Shown: positions 46,513 to 54,662 of the stretch, in pieces
How positions within the stretch are numbered: the stretch's first letter is position 1
Layout of the letters: each line of letters starts with the position of its first letter
From: Bordetella genomosp. 9
Lineage (GTDB): Bacteria; Pseudomonadota; Gammaproteobacteria; Burkholderiales; Burkholderiaceae_B
Assembly: GCF_002261425.1 (NCBI RefSeq)
Contig: NZ_NEVJ01000003.1
Location: 2,418,001 to 2,482,000, forward strand
Length of the DNA stretch: 64,000 bases
Reading direction: 5' to 3'
Program-made: the position numbers and the translations under genes
The notes under the pieces: generated by a model
Told to the model about the DNA's origin: nothing
The model's database searches: none
What the model saw: only the letters and a program-made list of their open reading frames with translations

Positions 46513-47346
46513 TCAGATCCTCTTCGCCATGCGCGGATCGATGGCGTCGCGCAGCCCGTCGCCCAGCATGTTGATGGCCAGGATGGTGACCGACAGGAAG
46601 ATCGCCGGAAAGGCGATCAGGTAAGGCTTGATCTGCCACAGCGCGCGGCCTTCGGCCATGATGTTGCCCCACGATGGCGTGGCCGGCGGCACGCCCGCGC
46701 CGATGAAGGACAGGCCCGCTTCGGCCAGGATGGCGACGCCGCAGATATAGGTGGCCTGCACGGTCAAGGGCGCGATGGTGTTCGGCAGGATATGCCGCAG
46801 CACCACGCGCAGCCGGCTGGCGCCCGCCGCCACCGCCGATTCGACGAAGGGCTGCTCGCGCAGCGACAGCACCACGCCGCGCACCAGGCGCACGACGCGC
46901 GGGATCTCCGCCAGCGTGATGGCGAAGATCACGTTGTGCAGCGAAGCCCGGCTCAGCGAGATCAGCGCGATGGCCAGCAGGATGGTGGGGATGGACATGA
47001 AGCCGTCCATGATGCGCATGGCGACCGCGTCGATCCAGCGCACGAAGCCGGCCGCCAGGCCGATCGCGACGCCCGCCAGGGTCGACAGGATGGCCACGGT
47101 GAAGCCGACGATCAGCGACACCCTGGCGCCGTAGATCACGCGCGAATAGACATCGCGGCCCAGCAGGTCCGTCCCGAACCAGAAGCGTTCGCTGGGCGGC
47201 CGCGTCCGGTTGACCGGCGACAGCGCCGTCGGGTCGACCGTATGCAGCCACGGCGCGAAGACGGCGATCATGATCAGCAGCAGCAGGAGCAGCCCGCCCA
47301 GCGCGATGGTCGGATGCTCGCGCATCGTCCGGATGAAGGCGCGCAT
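46513..47346 (-). CDS. Peptide-type ABC importer permease, DppC/GsiD family
   Basis: A 277-residue inner-membrane permease with about six helices. It shows the DppC hallmark [21 protein letters not shown] and the coupling motif [17 protein letters not shown]. The start overlaps the preceding permease stop by one base (TGATG). It lies two bases before the fused ATPase gene. Confidence 0.93.
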   Translation of the reverse strand: MRAFIRTMREHPTIALGGLLLLLLIMIAVFAPWLHTVDPTALSPVNRTRPPSERFWFGTDLLGRDVYSRVIYGARVSLIVGFTVAILSTLAGVAIGLAAGFVRWIDAVAMRIMDGFMSIPTILLAIALISLSRASLHNVIFAITLAEIPRVVRLVRGVVLSLREQPFVESAVAAGASRLRVVLRHILPNTIAPLTVQATYICGVAILAEAGLSFIGAGVPPATPSWGNIMAEGRALWQIKPYLIAFPAIFLSVTILAINMLGDGLRDAIDPRMAKRI

Positions 47347-48287
47347 CAGTATTTGATCCTTGGGTCGAAGACGCGATAGAGCAGGTCCACCGCCAGATTG
47401 ATCAGCACGTACATGAAGCTGAACAACAGGATGACGCCCTGGATCACCGGATAGTCGCGGCGCAGGATGGCATCCACCGTCAGCCGTCCCAGTCCGGGAA
47501 TGGAGAACACGGTTTCGGTAATGACGGTCCCGCTGATCAACAGCGCGACGCCGCTGCCGATCACGGTCAGGATGGGTACGGCGGCATTCTTCAAGGCATG
47601 GCGGAACAGCAGCGTGCGGTCATGCACGCCCTTGGCGCGGGCGGTGCGCACGTAGTCCTGCGACAGGGTCTCCAGCAAGGTCGCCCGCGTGATGCGCGTG
47701 ATCAGGGCGATATACACGCTGCCCAGGGCCAGCGCCGGCAGCACCAGCGTGTGCAGCGACGTCCACAGGCCGCGCGAAAGCGGCGCGTAGCCCTGCACCG
47801 GAAACCAGCGCAGCTGCAGGCCCAGCGTCCACGCCAGCAGATAGCCCACCACGAAGGAAGGCACGGAAAAGCCCAGCACCGCGCCCACCATGATGCCGCG
47901 ATCCTGCCAGGCGTTGTGCCGCCACGCCGCCAGCGCGCCCAGGGGCACGGCCACCAGCACGGACAGGATCAAGGTCATCACCATCAGGCTGAAGGTCGGC
48001 GCGAGCCGCTGGCCGATCATGTAGGTGACGGGCTGGCTGGTGAACAGCGACGTGCCCAGGTCGCCGTGCAGGACGGCCCAGATCCAATGGCCGAACCGCA
48101 GCAGGAACGGCTGGTCCAATCCCAGCGTGGCGCGTATGCGGGCGATGTCCTGCGCGGTGGCGTCCTCTCCCGCCAGCAGCGCGGCGGGATCGCCCGGCGC
48201 CAGGTCCAGCAGCGCGAAGACGAAGAGCGCGACGAACAGCATGACGGGCAAGGTGGCAAGCAGCCGGCGCAGGATGTAGGAAACCAT
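47346..48287 (-). CDS. Peptide-type ABC importer permease, DppB/GsiC family
   Basis: A 313-residue inner-membrane permease with six helices. It starts [16 protein letters not shown] and carries GDPAALLAG, the DppB loop motif near [11 protein letters not shown], and [10 protein letters not shown] as the ATPase-coupling motif. First gene of a five-gene operon (two permeases, ATPase, binding protein, M81 peptidase). ATG 48287 is chosen because the first helix begins there; an open frame extends upstream without support. Confidence 0.93.
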   Translation of the reverse strand: MVSYILRRLLATLPVMLFVALFVFALLDLAPGDPAALLAGEDATAQDIARIRATLGLDQPFLLRFGHWIWAVLHGDLGTSLFTSQPVTYMIGQRLAPTFSLMVMTLILSVLVAVPLGALAAWRHNAWQDRGIMVGAVLGFSVPSFVVGYLLAWTLGLQLRWFPVQGYAPLSRGLWTSLHTLVLPALALGSVYIALITRITRATLLETLSQDYVRTARAKGVHDRTLLFRHALKNAAVPILTVIGSGVALLISGTVITETVFSIPGLGRLTVDAILRRDYPVIQGVILLFSFMYVLINLAVDLLYRVFDPRIKY

Positions 48288-48449
48288 CTGACCTCGTCGT
48301 GGAAAACCCGGATAGGCGCCGTGCCGCTGTCGCCCGGCGCGCGTTTCCACGCGTGCCGATGCGGGCATTTGCGCGGTGCAAAAAATTCTAGGGTCGGGTT
48401 AGGCGGTCAACAATTTCAAAATTCGCCGGCTGCCGTTGCCGAAATTAGA

Positions 48450-48490
48450 ACTGCCCGCAAAGCCAGTGCTGGCGCGGCTTTGCGGGCAGT
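48450..48490 (-). terminator. Strong hairpin downstream of the amidase gene
   Basis: Perfect 15-bp arms (48450-48464 and 48476-48490, ACTGCCCGCAAAGCC on the plus strand) enclose an 11-base loop. It lies 40 bp after the amidase stop, and on the minus strand TTCTAATTTC follows the stem. It probably ends the amidase transcript and insulates the peptide-importer operon beyond. A second imperfect stem around GGGGATATCCCC (48498-48524) lies between it and the amidase. Confidence 0.7.
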
Positions 48491-48529
48491 ACGTAGTCGC
48501 CCTGATGGGGATATCCCCAGGGCGCGGGA

Positions 48530-50095
48530 TCAGACCGCGACGTCCACCGACCCCGCCGCGCGCTGCGCGCCGGCATGCCCTTGGGCCAGCGCGGCGTCCG
48601 GCGGCGCGGTGACAATGCCGGCGCGGAAATCCGCCGGCGGCTGCGCGCGCAGGCACGCCAGGTCCGGCAGCGGCCGGGCCAGCTCGGGCTGGCGCGCCCA
48701 GGCCCATTCCAGCGACTTGCAGATCTCCAGCAGCGCCAGGTCCTGCCGGAAGCCGCCGATCACCTGCATGCCGAAGGGCATCCCGGCATGATCCCGGCCG
48801 CATGGCATGGACAGCGCCGGATTGGTCATCAGGGTCACGACATAGGTCAGGGCCAGCCAGCGGTAATAGTTTTCCTGCGCCTTGCCGTTGATGCGGTCCA
48901 GCGCCAGCTGCGTCCAGGGGAAAGGCGACACTGGCGTGGTCGGCGCCAGGATGATGTCGTAATCGCGGTACAGGGTCTGGAACGCCTTGAACATGCGGGT
49001 CTGGTCCAGGTGCGCCGCGGTGTGGTCGGCCAGCGTCATCGACGCGCCCATTTCGTAGTTGGCGCGCGGATTGGGCCCGAGATTGTTCGGGTCGGCCTCG
49101 TAGGCGTCCCGGTAGCGGGCCACGTAGTTGGCCGCGCGGATCACGTCGAAGCAGCGATGCGCCGCGCCCAGGTCGGGGCGCACTTCATCGCAGCTCCTGA
49201 ACAGCGGCCGCATGGCGTCTATCCTGGCCAGGAAAACGCGGCGTATGTCGTCGTCCACGTCGCAGACGCCGAAATCCACGGTGTAGCCCACCCGCAGGCT
49301 GCCCAGGTCGCGCGGCCGCAGGCTGGCGAAGGCCGCCGCGTCCACGTCATAGGACAGCGGATCGCAGTCGCCGCGGCCCGCGATGGCGGACAGGTGTAGG
49401 CCGACGTCGTCCATATTGCGTCCCATGGGGCCGACCACCGAGATCGGCGTCCACCCCAGCGCGCGGCGCTCCACCGGCACCAGTCCCGGCGAAGGCCGGA
49501 AGCCGATCACCCCGCACTTGGCGGCGGGGATGCGCAGCGATCCCCCCGTATCCGATCCGGTGCACAGCGGCAGCATGTCGGTCGCCAGCGCGACGGCCGA
49601 ACCGCCGGACGAGCCGCCGCAATTCAGGCGCGGATCGAAGGGATTGCCGGTGGCGCCCCAGACCGGGTTGCGCGTGTTCGCGCCCGCGCCCAGCTCCGGC
49701 ACGTTGGTCTTGCCCACCACGATGGCGCCCGCCCGCCGCATGCGCCCCACCATCAGGTTGTCGGCGGCGGGCACGTGCGCGCGGTACATGGGCGAGCCGA
49801 ACGTGGTCAGCAGGCCTTCGGTTTCCTCCAGGTCCTTCACCCCCAGGGGCAGGCCATGCAGCGGGCCCAGCGGCAAGCCGCGCAGCACGTCCTGCTCGGC
49901 CTCGCGCGCTTCCTGCATGGCGCGGTCGTAGCAGGTCGCGGTAATGGCGTTCAGGTAAGGATTGAGCGCCTGGATGCGGTCCAGGCAGGCCTGCAGCAGC
50001 TCGACCGGCGAAATGGTCTTGTCGCCGATGGCGCGGCGCAGGTCGACGGTGGACCAGGAAACCAGGGAGTCGGCGGCGGTCGGCATGGTGCGCAT
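48530..50095 (-). CDS. Amidase-signature family amidase
   Basis: A 521-residue hydrolase of amides. The Ser-cisSer-Lys triad is intact: Lys87 in GVKDL, Ser162 in the Gly/Ser-rich GGSSGGSA, and Ser186 in GSDTGGSLR, with the 75 and 24 residue spacings usual for the family. Length and order match enzymes such as 6-aminohexanoate-cyclic-dimer hydrolase and aryl acylamidases. It is downstream of the GntR gene on the same strand (105 bp), so both may be cotranscribed. In context it probably hydrolyses a half-amide produced by the ring-opening enzyme encoded on the other arm of the locus. Confidence 0.9.
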   Translation of the reverse strand: MRTMPTAADSLVSWSTVDLRRAIGDKTISPVELLQACLDRIQALNPYLNAITATCYDRAMQEAREAEQDVLRGLPLGPLHGLPLGVKDLEETEGLLTTFGSPMYRAHVPAADNLMVGRMRRAGAIVVGKTNVPELGAGANTRNPVWGATGNPFDPRLNCGGSSGGSAVALATDMLPLCTGSDTGGSLRIPAAKCGVIGFRPSPGLVPVERRALGWTPISVVGPMGRNMDDVGLHLSAIAGRGDCDPLSYDVDAAAFASLRPRDLGSLRVGYTVDFGVCDVDDDIRRVFLARIDAMRPLFRSCDEVRPDLGAAHRCFDVIRAANYVARYRDAYEADPNNLGPNPRANYEMGASMTLADHTAAHLDQTRMFKAFQTLYRDYDIILAPTTPVSPFPWTQLALDRINGKAQENYYRWLALTYVVTLMTNPALSMPCGRDHAGMPFGMQVIGGFRQDLALLEICKSLEWAWARQPELARPLPDLACLRAQPPADFRAGIVTAPPDAALAQGHAGAQRAAGSVDVAV

Positions 50096-50200
50096 TCCAG
50101 AAAGGCGGGATGCGCCCGATTCTGGAAGTCGCGCGCCGCACTGTCCATTACAGATTTTCGCAGCGCGCGTTCTCCAAATTCGAACCGGCGGCCGCGGCCG

Positions 50201-50878
50201 CTATGACGCGAACAGGGACTGCAGGTCCACGCGCGCCGCGGCTTCGGGCTCTTCCAGCGCGAGCGTGGCCTCGATGTGTTGCAGGTGATGCCGCATCAAC
50301 GACGCGGCGCGCGCGCCGTCGCGGGCTTCGATGGCGTCGATCACGTCTTCGTGTTCCTGGTGGGGACACGCCGGCGTATTGGGCTTGTCGTACAGCGTGA
50401 TGACCAGGCAGGTCTGCGCGCACAGCTCGCGCAGCGTGCGCATCAGGATGCGATTGCCGGTCAGTTCCGCCATCAGCAGGTGGAACTCGCCGGACAGGCG
50501 GATGATGTCGGCGCGCTCCCCGGCCCGCCGCGCCGCGGCTTCGCGGCGCACGTGCGCCCGCAGGCGGCCCACCTGCGCGGCCTTGCAGTCCCGCGCCAGC
50601 AGCTCGGCCATGGGCGGCTCGATCATATGCCGCATGGCAAAGACTTCGCGCGCTTCCTCCACGCTGGGCTTGGCGACGAAAGCGCCCCGATTGGGGATCA
50701 GGGTGACCAGGTTTTCATGCGCCAGGCGCGCCAATACCTGCCGGATCCGGCCGCGCGTGCTGCCCGTGACTTCGGCCAGATGGTCTTCGACCAGGCGGGT
50801 GCCGGGCAGCAGCCGGTGTTCGAACACCGCCTGCTGGAGCTTGCGATGGATTTCTTCGTTGGCGAGCATGGCCGACAT
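50201..50878 (-). CDS. FadR-subfamily GntR transcriptional regulator
   Basis: A 225-residue regulator. The winged helix covers about 5-70 (LLPGTRLVEDHLAEVTGSTRGRIRQVLARL) and the FCD domain about 80-210, with MIEPPMAELLA, LSGEFHLLMAEL and EHEDVIDAIEARD holding the conserved Asp and His metal/effector ligands. The frame is open further upstream but only Arg-rich, unconserved sequence lies there. MSAML at 50878 is taken as start, although no ribosome-binding site fits well and the GATTGCGCGCAATC palindrome ends five bases before it. The second copy of that palindrome marks the divergent importer operon. Confidence 0.88.
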   Translation of the reverse strand: MSAMLANEEIHRKLQQAVFEHRLLPGTRLVEDHLAEVTGSTRGRIRQVLARLAHENLVTLIPNRGAFVAKPSVEEAREVFAMRHMIEPPMAELLARDCKAAQVGRLRAHVRREAAARRAGERADIIRLSGEFHLLMAELTGNRILMRTLRELCAQTCLVITLYDKPNTPACPHQEHEDVIDAIEARDGARAASLMRHHLQHIEATLALEEPEAAARVDLQSLFAS

Positions 50879-50882
50879 TCTA

Positions 50883-50896
50883 GATTGCGCGCAATC
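50883..50896. promoter_or_regulatory. Palindrome GATTGCGCGCAATC, candidate GntR operator copy 1
   Basis: A perfect 14-bp palindrome, followed by CCAAA, five bases before the GntR start codon. It matches the copy at 51142-51155 in 12 of 14 bases, and both continue with CCAA. Location at the GntR start suggests autorepression. Confidence 0.7.
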
Positions 50897-51141
50897 CAAA
50901 TGGAAATGTGGCGCGATGCGATGCGGCAAATTGCCCACGGTCGGACGGCGCGCCGCGACGCGCTTGAGGGCCGGCGCCTGAGTTGCCCGTCCGCTTCCCG
51001 CCGCCCCATCGTTGGAAAACACGCACCGAACCATGCGCCTTTCAGGTGCAGGGCGCCCCGTTCTGACGCATGCGGGCGCACAGGCCTTCCGCTGCCGGGC
51101 ACCTCGAACCAGCCCTTTTTCCTGGGCACAAAGCCGCTCCT

Positions 51142-51155
51142 GATTGTGCACAATC
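51142..51155. promoter_or_regulatory. Palindrome GATTGTGCACAATC, candidate GntR operator copy 2
   Basis: A perfect 14-bp palindrome followed by CCAAT, 121 bp before the TauA-like gene. The two central differences from copy 1 preserve symmetry, which is what selection for a dimeric regulator would give. Confidence 0.7.
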
Positions 51156-51276
51156 CAATCGAAAAGTTGGCACAGGTATTGCTTGAGCAGGGATTGATCA
51201 TCGTGTACCGCGGCACGCGCCCAACGGCGCGCGGCCTTTCAATCCGTATCGATCACGCACTACAGGAGCTTTTCCC

Positions 51277-52281
51277 ATGTCCTTCATCAAAGCGATGGCC
51301 GCCATCGCCCTGGTAACCCTGGCGGGGTCGTACAGCGCCGCGCAGGCCGCCGACCCCGAAATCAAGCTGGGTTTCGCCAAATGCGCGCACTGCGTGCCCA
51401 TGAGCCTGACGCCGCAGCTGGCCAAGGGCGTGACCATCGACGCCACCGCCTTCACCTCCGGCAACGACGTGCTGACGGCGCTGGTATCCAAGAGCGTGGA
51501 CGTGGCGCAGGTCACCTACCTGCATTTCGTCACCGCGCTGGACAAGGGCTTCGACGTCGTCGCCGTCTCCGGCCAGGTCAACGGCGGTTCGGAAATGCTG
51601 TCCGCCCCGGCCTTGAACCTGAAGGCCGACGACTGGGACGCGCTGAAGAAACTGGTCGCCGACCGCAAGAAGGCCGGCCAGCCGCTGCGCGTGGCGGCCT
51701 CGCGCGGCAACGCGCAGGACCTGCACATGCGGGGCGTGCTGGCGACGCACGGCATCAATCCGGACAAGGACGTGCAGTTCATCAACATCCCCAATCCCGC
51801 CGACCACGCCGCCGCTCTGCAGCGCAACGAGATCGACCTGGTGTCCACGGTGGAGCCCTTCGCCTCGCAGATCCGCATGACGGGCGCCGGCAAGCATTTC
51901 GATTTCCCCTATGACCAGGCCGCCGGCAAGCTGACCAACCTGATCGTCACGCGCTCGGACGTCATCAAGGACAAGCCGCAGGCCGTGCAGGCGACCGTGA
52001 CCGCGGTGGTCGCGCTGGTCGACAAGCTGAAGAGCGACCGGCAGGTGTGGATCGACAGCATCACCAAGTACACCGCGCTGGATCCCAAGGTGGCCGCCTC
52101 CGCGCTGGAGAACGCCTATCCCGACTACGCGATGTACCAGAAGCAGACCCTGGCCATCGCCAAGATGATGAAGGACCTGCACTACGTGTCCACCGACGTC
52201 ACCGGCCAGATCCCCTCGCACATGGATTACAGCTTCCTGGTCAAGGCCACCGGCAAATCCAAGAGCGACCTGGGCGATTGA
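51277..52281 (+). CDS. TauA/SsuA-type ABC importer binding protein
   Basis: A 334-residue periplasmic receptor. The signal peptide ends SAAQAA|DPEIK. The NMT1/OMS1-like fold is seen in TSGNDVLTALVSKSVDVAQV and ALQRNEIDLVSTVEPFASQI. The first strand carries Cys36-Ala-His-Cys39 (GFAKCAHCVPM), an unusual Cys pair beside the likely binding site. The ligand is probably a small nitrogen-containing organic compound rather than taurine, judged by the hydrolase genes downstream. CAGGAG precedes the ATG. Confidence 0.9.
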   Translation: MSFIKAMAAIALVTLAGSYSAAQAADPEIKLGFAKCAHCVPMSLTPQLAKGVTIDATAFTSGNDVLTALVSKSVDVAQVTYLHFVTALDKGFDVVAVSGQVNGGSEMLSAPALNLKADDWDALKKLVADRKKAGQPLRVAASRGNAQDLHMRGVLATHGINPDKDVQFINIPNPADHAAALQRNEIDLVSTVEPFASQIRMTGAGKHFDFPYDQAAGKLTNLIVTRSDVIKDKPQAVQATVTAVVALVDKLKSDRQVWIDSITKYTALDPKVAASALENAYPDYAMYQKQTLAIAKMMKDLHYVSTDVTGQIPSHMDYSFLVKATGKSKSDLGD

Positions 52282-52302
52282 CGCCCCGGCACGGAGAATT
52301 CG

Positions 52303-53124
52303 ATGCGTCTATTCGCCCATAAGGAGCGGCTGGTGGTGCCGCTCGTCGTCCTGCTCGCCTGGGAGGCATTCTCCCGGTCCGGCCTGATTCCGCCCGCGCT
52401 GCTGCCCGCGCCGTCGCGCGTGCTGTGGACCTGGGCCGACTGGATCTTCGGCACCGACGGCAGCACGCAATCCTATAGCGGCGAATGGCTGCCGGCCGCC
52501 TTCGCCAGCCTGCTGCGCGTGCTGGCGGGCTATGCGATCGCGGCGGTCAGCGGCATCCTGCTGGGCATCGCCATCGGCTGGTGGCGCTGGGTCGAAAAGA
52601 CCATCGAACCGACGATACAGGTGCTGCGGCCCATCCCGCCGGTGTCGTGGATTCCCCTGGCCATCATCTGGTTCGGCATCGCCAACAAGCCGGCCATTTT
52701 CCTGGTGTTCCTGGGCGCCTTCTTTCCCATCCTGATGAACACCATCCATGGCGTGAAGAACGTGGATCGCAACCTGATCCGCGCCGCGGCCATGATGGAC
52801 GCGACACAGTGGCAGCTGTTGCGCCACGTCGTGCTGCCCGCCGCGCTGCCCAGTATCTTCTCCGGCCTGCGCATCGCCATCGGCTCCGCCTGGATGCTCA
52901 CGGTCACCGCCGAAATGGTCGCGGTCAAGAGCGGGCTGGGCTATTCACTGTGGGATTCCTATTACTTCCTGCGCTACGACCTGGTCATCGCCGCGATGGT
53001 CAGCATCGGCCTGCTGGGCTACCTGTCGGACCTGCTGCTGAAAACCATCATGAATGCCTGCCTGCACTGGCAGCGCGGCTCGACGCTGCAGGGCAGCCAG
53101 CAAGCCGCGGGAGGCGGACGATGA
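52303..53124 (+). CDS. TauC/SsuC-type ABC importer permease
   Basis: A 273-residue inner-membrane permease with six predicted helices and the coupling motif AAAMMDATQWQLLRHVVLPAALP. RPIPPVSWIPLAIIWFGI is the standard family segment before it. ACGGAGA provides the ribosome-binding site. The stop overlaps the ATPase start by ATGA. Confidence 0.92.
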   Translation: MRLFAHKERLVVPLVVLLAWEAFSRSGLIPPALLPAPSRVLWTWADWIFGTDGSTQSYSGEWLPAAFASLLRVLAGYAIAAVSGILLGIAIGWWRWVEKTIEPTIQVLRPIPPVSWIPLAIIWFGIANKPAIFLVFLGAFFPILMNTIHGVKNVDRNLIRAAAMMDATQWQLLRHVVLPAALPSIFSGLRIAIGSAWMLTVTAEMVAVKSGLGYSLWDSYYFLRYDLVIAAMVSIGLLGYLSDLLLKTIMNACLHWQRGSTLQGSQQAAGGGR

Positions 53125-53894
53125 GCCACGTCGTATTCGAGAACATCGGCAAGACTTTCTACGACTCGCGCCGCAATACCGAACTGCTGACGCTGCAGGA
53201 CGTTTCGCTGAGCGTGGGCCATCACGAGCTGCTGTGCCTGCTGGGGCCATCCGGTTGCGGCAAGTCCACGCTGCTGAACATGCTGGCGGGCTTCGAGCAT
53301 CCCACCACCGGCCGGGTCACTGTCGAAGGCAAGCCCGTGACGCGGCCGGGCGCCGACCGCGGCATGGTGTTCCAGCAGGCCACGCTCATGCCCTGGCTGC
53401 CGGTCTGGGACAACGTGGCCTTCCCCTACCGCCTGCGCGGCAAGTCCAAGGACGAACGCCGCCGGCTGGCGCAGCCCTACATCGACCTGGTGGGGCTGAC
53501 CGGCTTCGAGGACCACTACCCTTCGGAGCTATCGGGCGGCATGAGCCAGCGCGTCGGCATCGCCCGCGCATTGCTGCTCAATCCCGGTGTGATCCTGATG
53601 GACGAACCTTTCGCCGCGCTCGACGCGCAGACCAAGGCCGACATTCAGGAAGAACTGGTATCGATCTGGCAGAAGTCCCGTTCGACCATCGTCTTCGTCA
53701 CGCACAGCGTGGAAGAAGCCCTGATCCTGGGCACCCAGGTCGCCGTCATGACGCACCGGCCCGGACGCATCCGCGAACTGATACCCATCGACCTGCCCCG
53801 GCCGCGCGACACCACGTCGGCGGTGTTCAACGAAATCAAGCGCCACGTGCTGGGCCTGATCCGCGAAGAGGCCGCGCTGGCCCGCGCGGCGTAA
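53121..53894 (+). CDS. TauB/SsuB-type ABC importer ATPase
   Basis: A 257-residue ATPase with Walker A GPSGCGKS, FQQATLMPW after the Q-loop, signature LSGGMSQR, Walker B VILMDEPFAALD and H-loop VTHSVEEA. It starts at 53121, overlapping the permease stop; the open frame further upstream is an out-of-frame reading of the permease. It completes the importer of the catabolic operon. Confidence 0.93.
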   Translation: MSHVVFENIGKTFYDSRRNTELLTLQDVSLSVGHHELLCLLGPSGCGKSTLLNMLAGFEHPTTGRVTVEGKPVTRPGADRGMVFQQATLMPWLPVWDNVAFPYRLRGKSKDERRRLAQPYIDLVGLTGFEDHYPSELSGGMSQRVGIARALLLNPGVILMDEPFAALDAQTKADIQEELVSIWQKSRSTIVFVTHSVEEALILGTQVAVMTHRPGRIRELIPIDLPRPRDTTSAVFNEIKRHVLGLIREEAALARAA

Positions 53895-53930
53895 GGCTGG
53901 CCACGGCGACTCCAAGCTGGAACCCAAACC

Positions 53931-54662
53931 ATGACGATGAAACGCCTGCTGCTCGGCATGCTGACCCCTTCCTCCAACACCGTGCTGGAACCCGTGACCA
54001 GCGCCATGCTCGCCGGCCTGGACGACGCCAGCGCGCATTTCGGCCGCTTTCCCGTCACCGAGATCGCGCTGTCGGACAGCGCGCTGGCGCAGTTCGACGA
54101 CACGCCCATCCTGCGCGCCGCGGAACTGCTGGCGCATGCCAGGATGGATGTGATCTGCTGGAACGGCACCTCGTCCGGCTGGCTGGGTTTCGAGGCCGAC
54201 CATGAACTGTGCCGCCGCATCGAGGCCGCTACCGGCATTCCGGCCTGCACCTCGGTCCTGGCGCTGAATGAAATCTTCGAACTGACCAAGGTCAAGCGGT
54301 ATGCGATGGTGACGCCCTACACCGACGACGTGCAGGCGCGCATCCTGGCCAATTACGCGCGAGCCGGTTACGAGTGCGTGGCCGAACGGCATCTGGGCAA
54401 GCGCGACAATTTTTCCTTCTCCGACGTCGACGCCGATACGCTGCGCGGCATGGTGCGCGACGTCGCGTCCGCCAAACCGCAGGCCATCTCGATCTTCTGC
54501 ACCAATCTGCGCGGCGCCCCGCTGGTGCGGGAGCTGGAACAGGAAGTCGGCATTCCCATCTACGACACCATCGCCACCGCCGTGTGGAAGTCGCTGCGGA
54601 TCGCCGGCGGCGATGTGCGACGCGTGCACGGCTGGGGCTCGCTGTTCCAGGAGGTGGCATGA
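53931..54662 (+). CDS. Maleate cis-trans isomerase / Asp-Glu racemase superfamily enzyme
   Basis: A 243-residue enzyme. The N-terminal TPSSNTVLEP segment and two Cys residues, Cys76 in ICWNGTS and Cys190 in IFCTNLRG, match the two catalytic Cys of bacterial maleate isomerases (positions about 76 and 194 in characterised members). The superfamily also holds hydantoin racemase and arylmalonate decarboxylase, which use the same Cys pair. Placed before a dihydropyrimidinase-family gene it could act as a racemase for the ring compound or as an isomerase for maleate produced later. Overlap of ATGA with the next gene shows coupling. Confidence 0.85.
   Translation: MTMKRLLLGMLTPSSNTVLEPVTSAMLAGLDDASAHFGRFPVTEIALSDSALAQFDDTPILRAAELLAHARMDVICWNGTSSGWLGFEADHELCRRIEAATGIPACTSVLALNEIFELTKVKRYAMVTPYTDDVQARILANYARAGYECVAERHLGKRDNFSFSDVDADTLRGMVRDVASAKPQAISIFCTNLRGAPLVRELEQEVGIPIYDTIATAVWKSLRIAGGDVRRVHGWGSLFQEVA

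Larger units (their letters stand above)
50879..51276. other. Divergent control region of the catabolic locus
   Basis: This 398-bp gap separates the GntR gene and the TauA-like gene. It contains no supported gene. Its two ends carry the two copies of the palindrome GATTGYGCRCAATC. The stretch between them (about 50900-51140) has no feature that I can interpret. CAGGAG, ten bases before ATG 51277, is a strong ribosome-binding site. Confidence 0.6.

Noticed and set aside
48385..48410. A TTGACC...TAGAAT promoter on the minus strand before the DppB-like gene.
   Set aside because: The spacing between the two boxes is only 14 bp, too short for a normal sigma-70 promoter.
50879..51151. An N-terminal extension of the GntR gene at 50201.
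   Set aside because: The extra residues are Arg/Ala-rich and unconserved, they would contain the operator-like palindromes, and known GntR proteins begin just before the winged helix.
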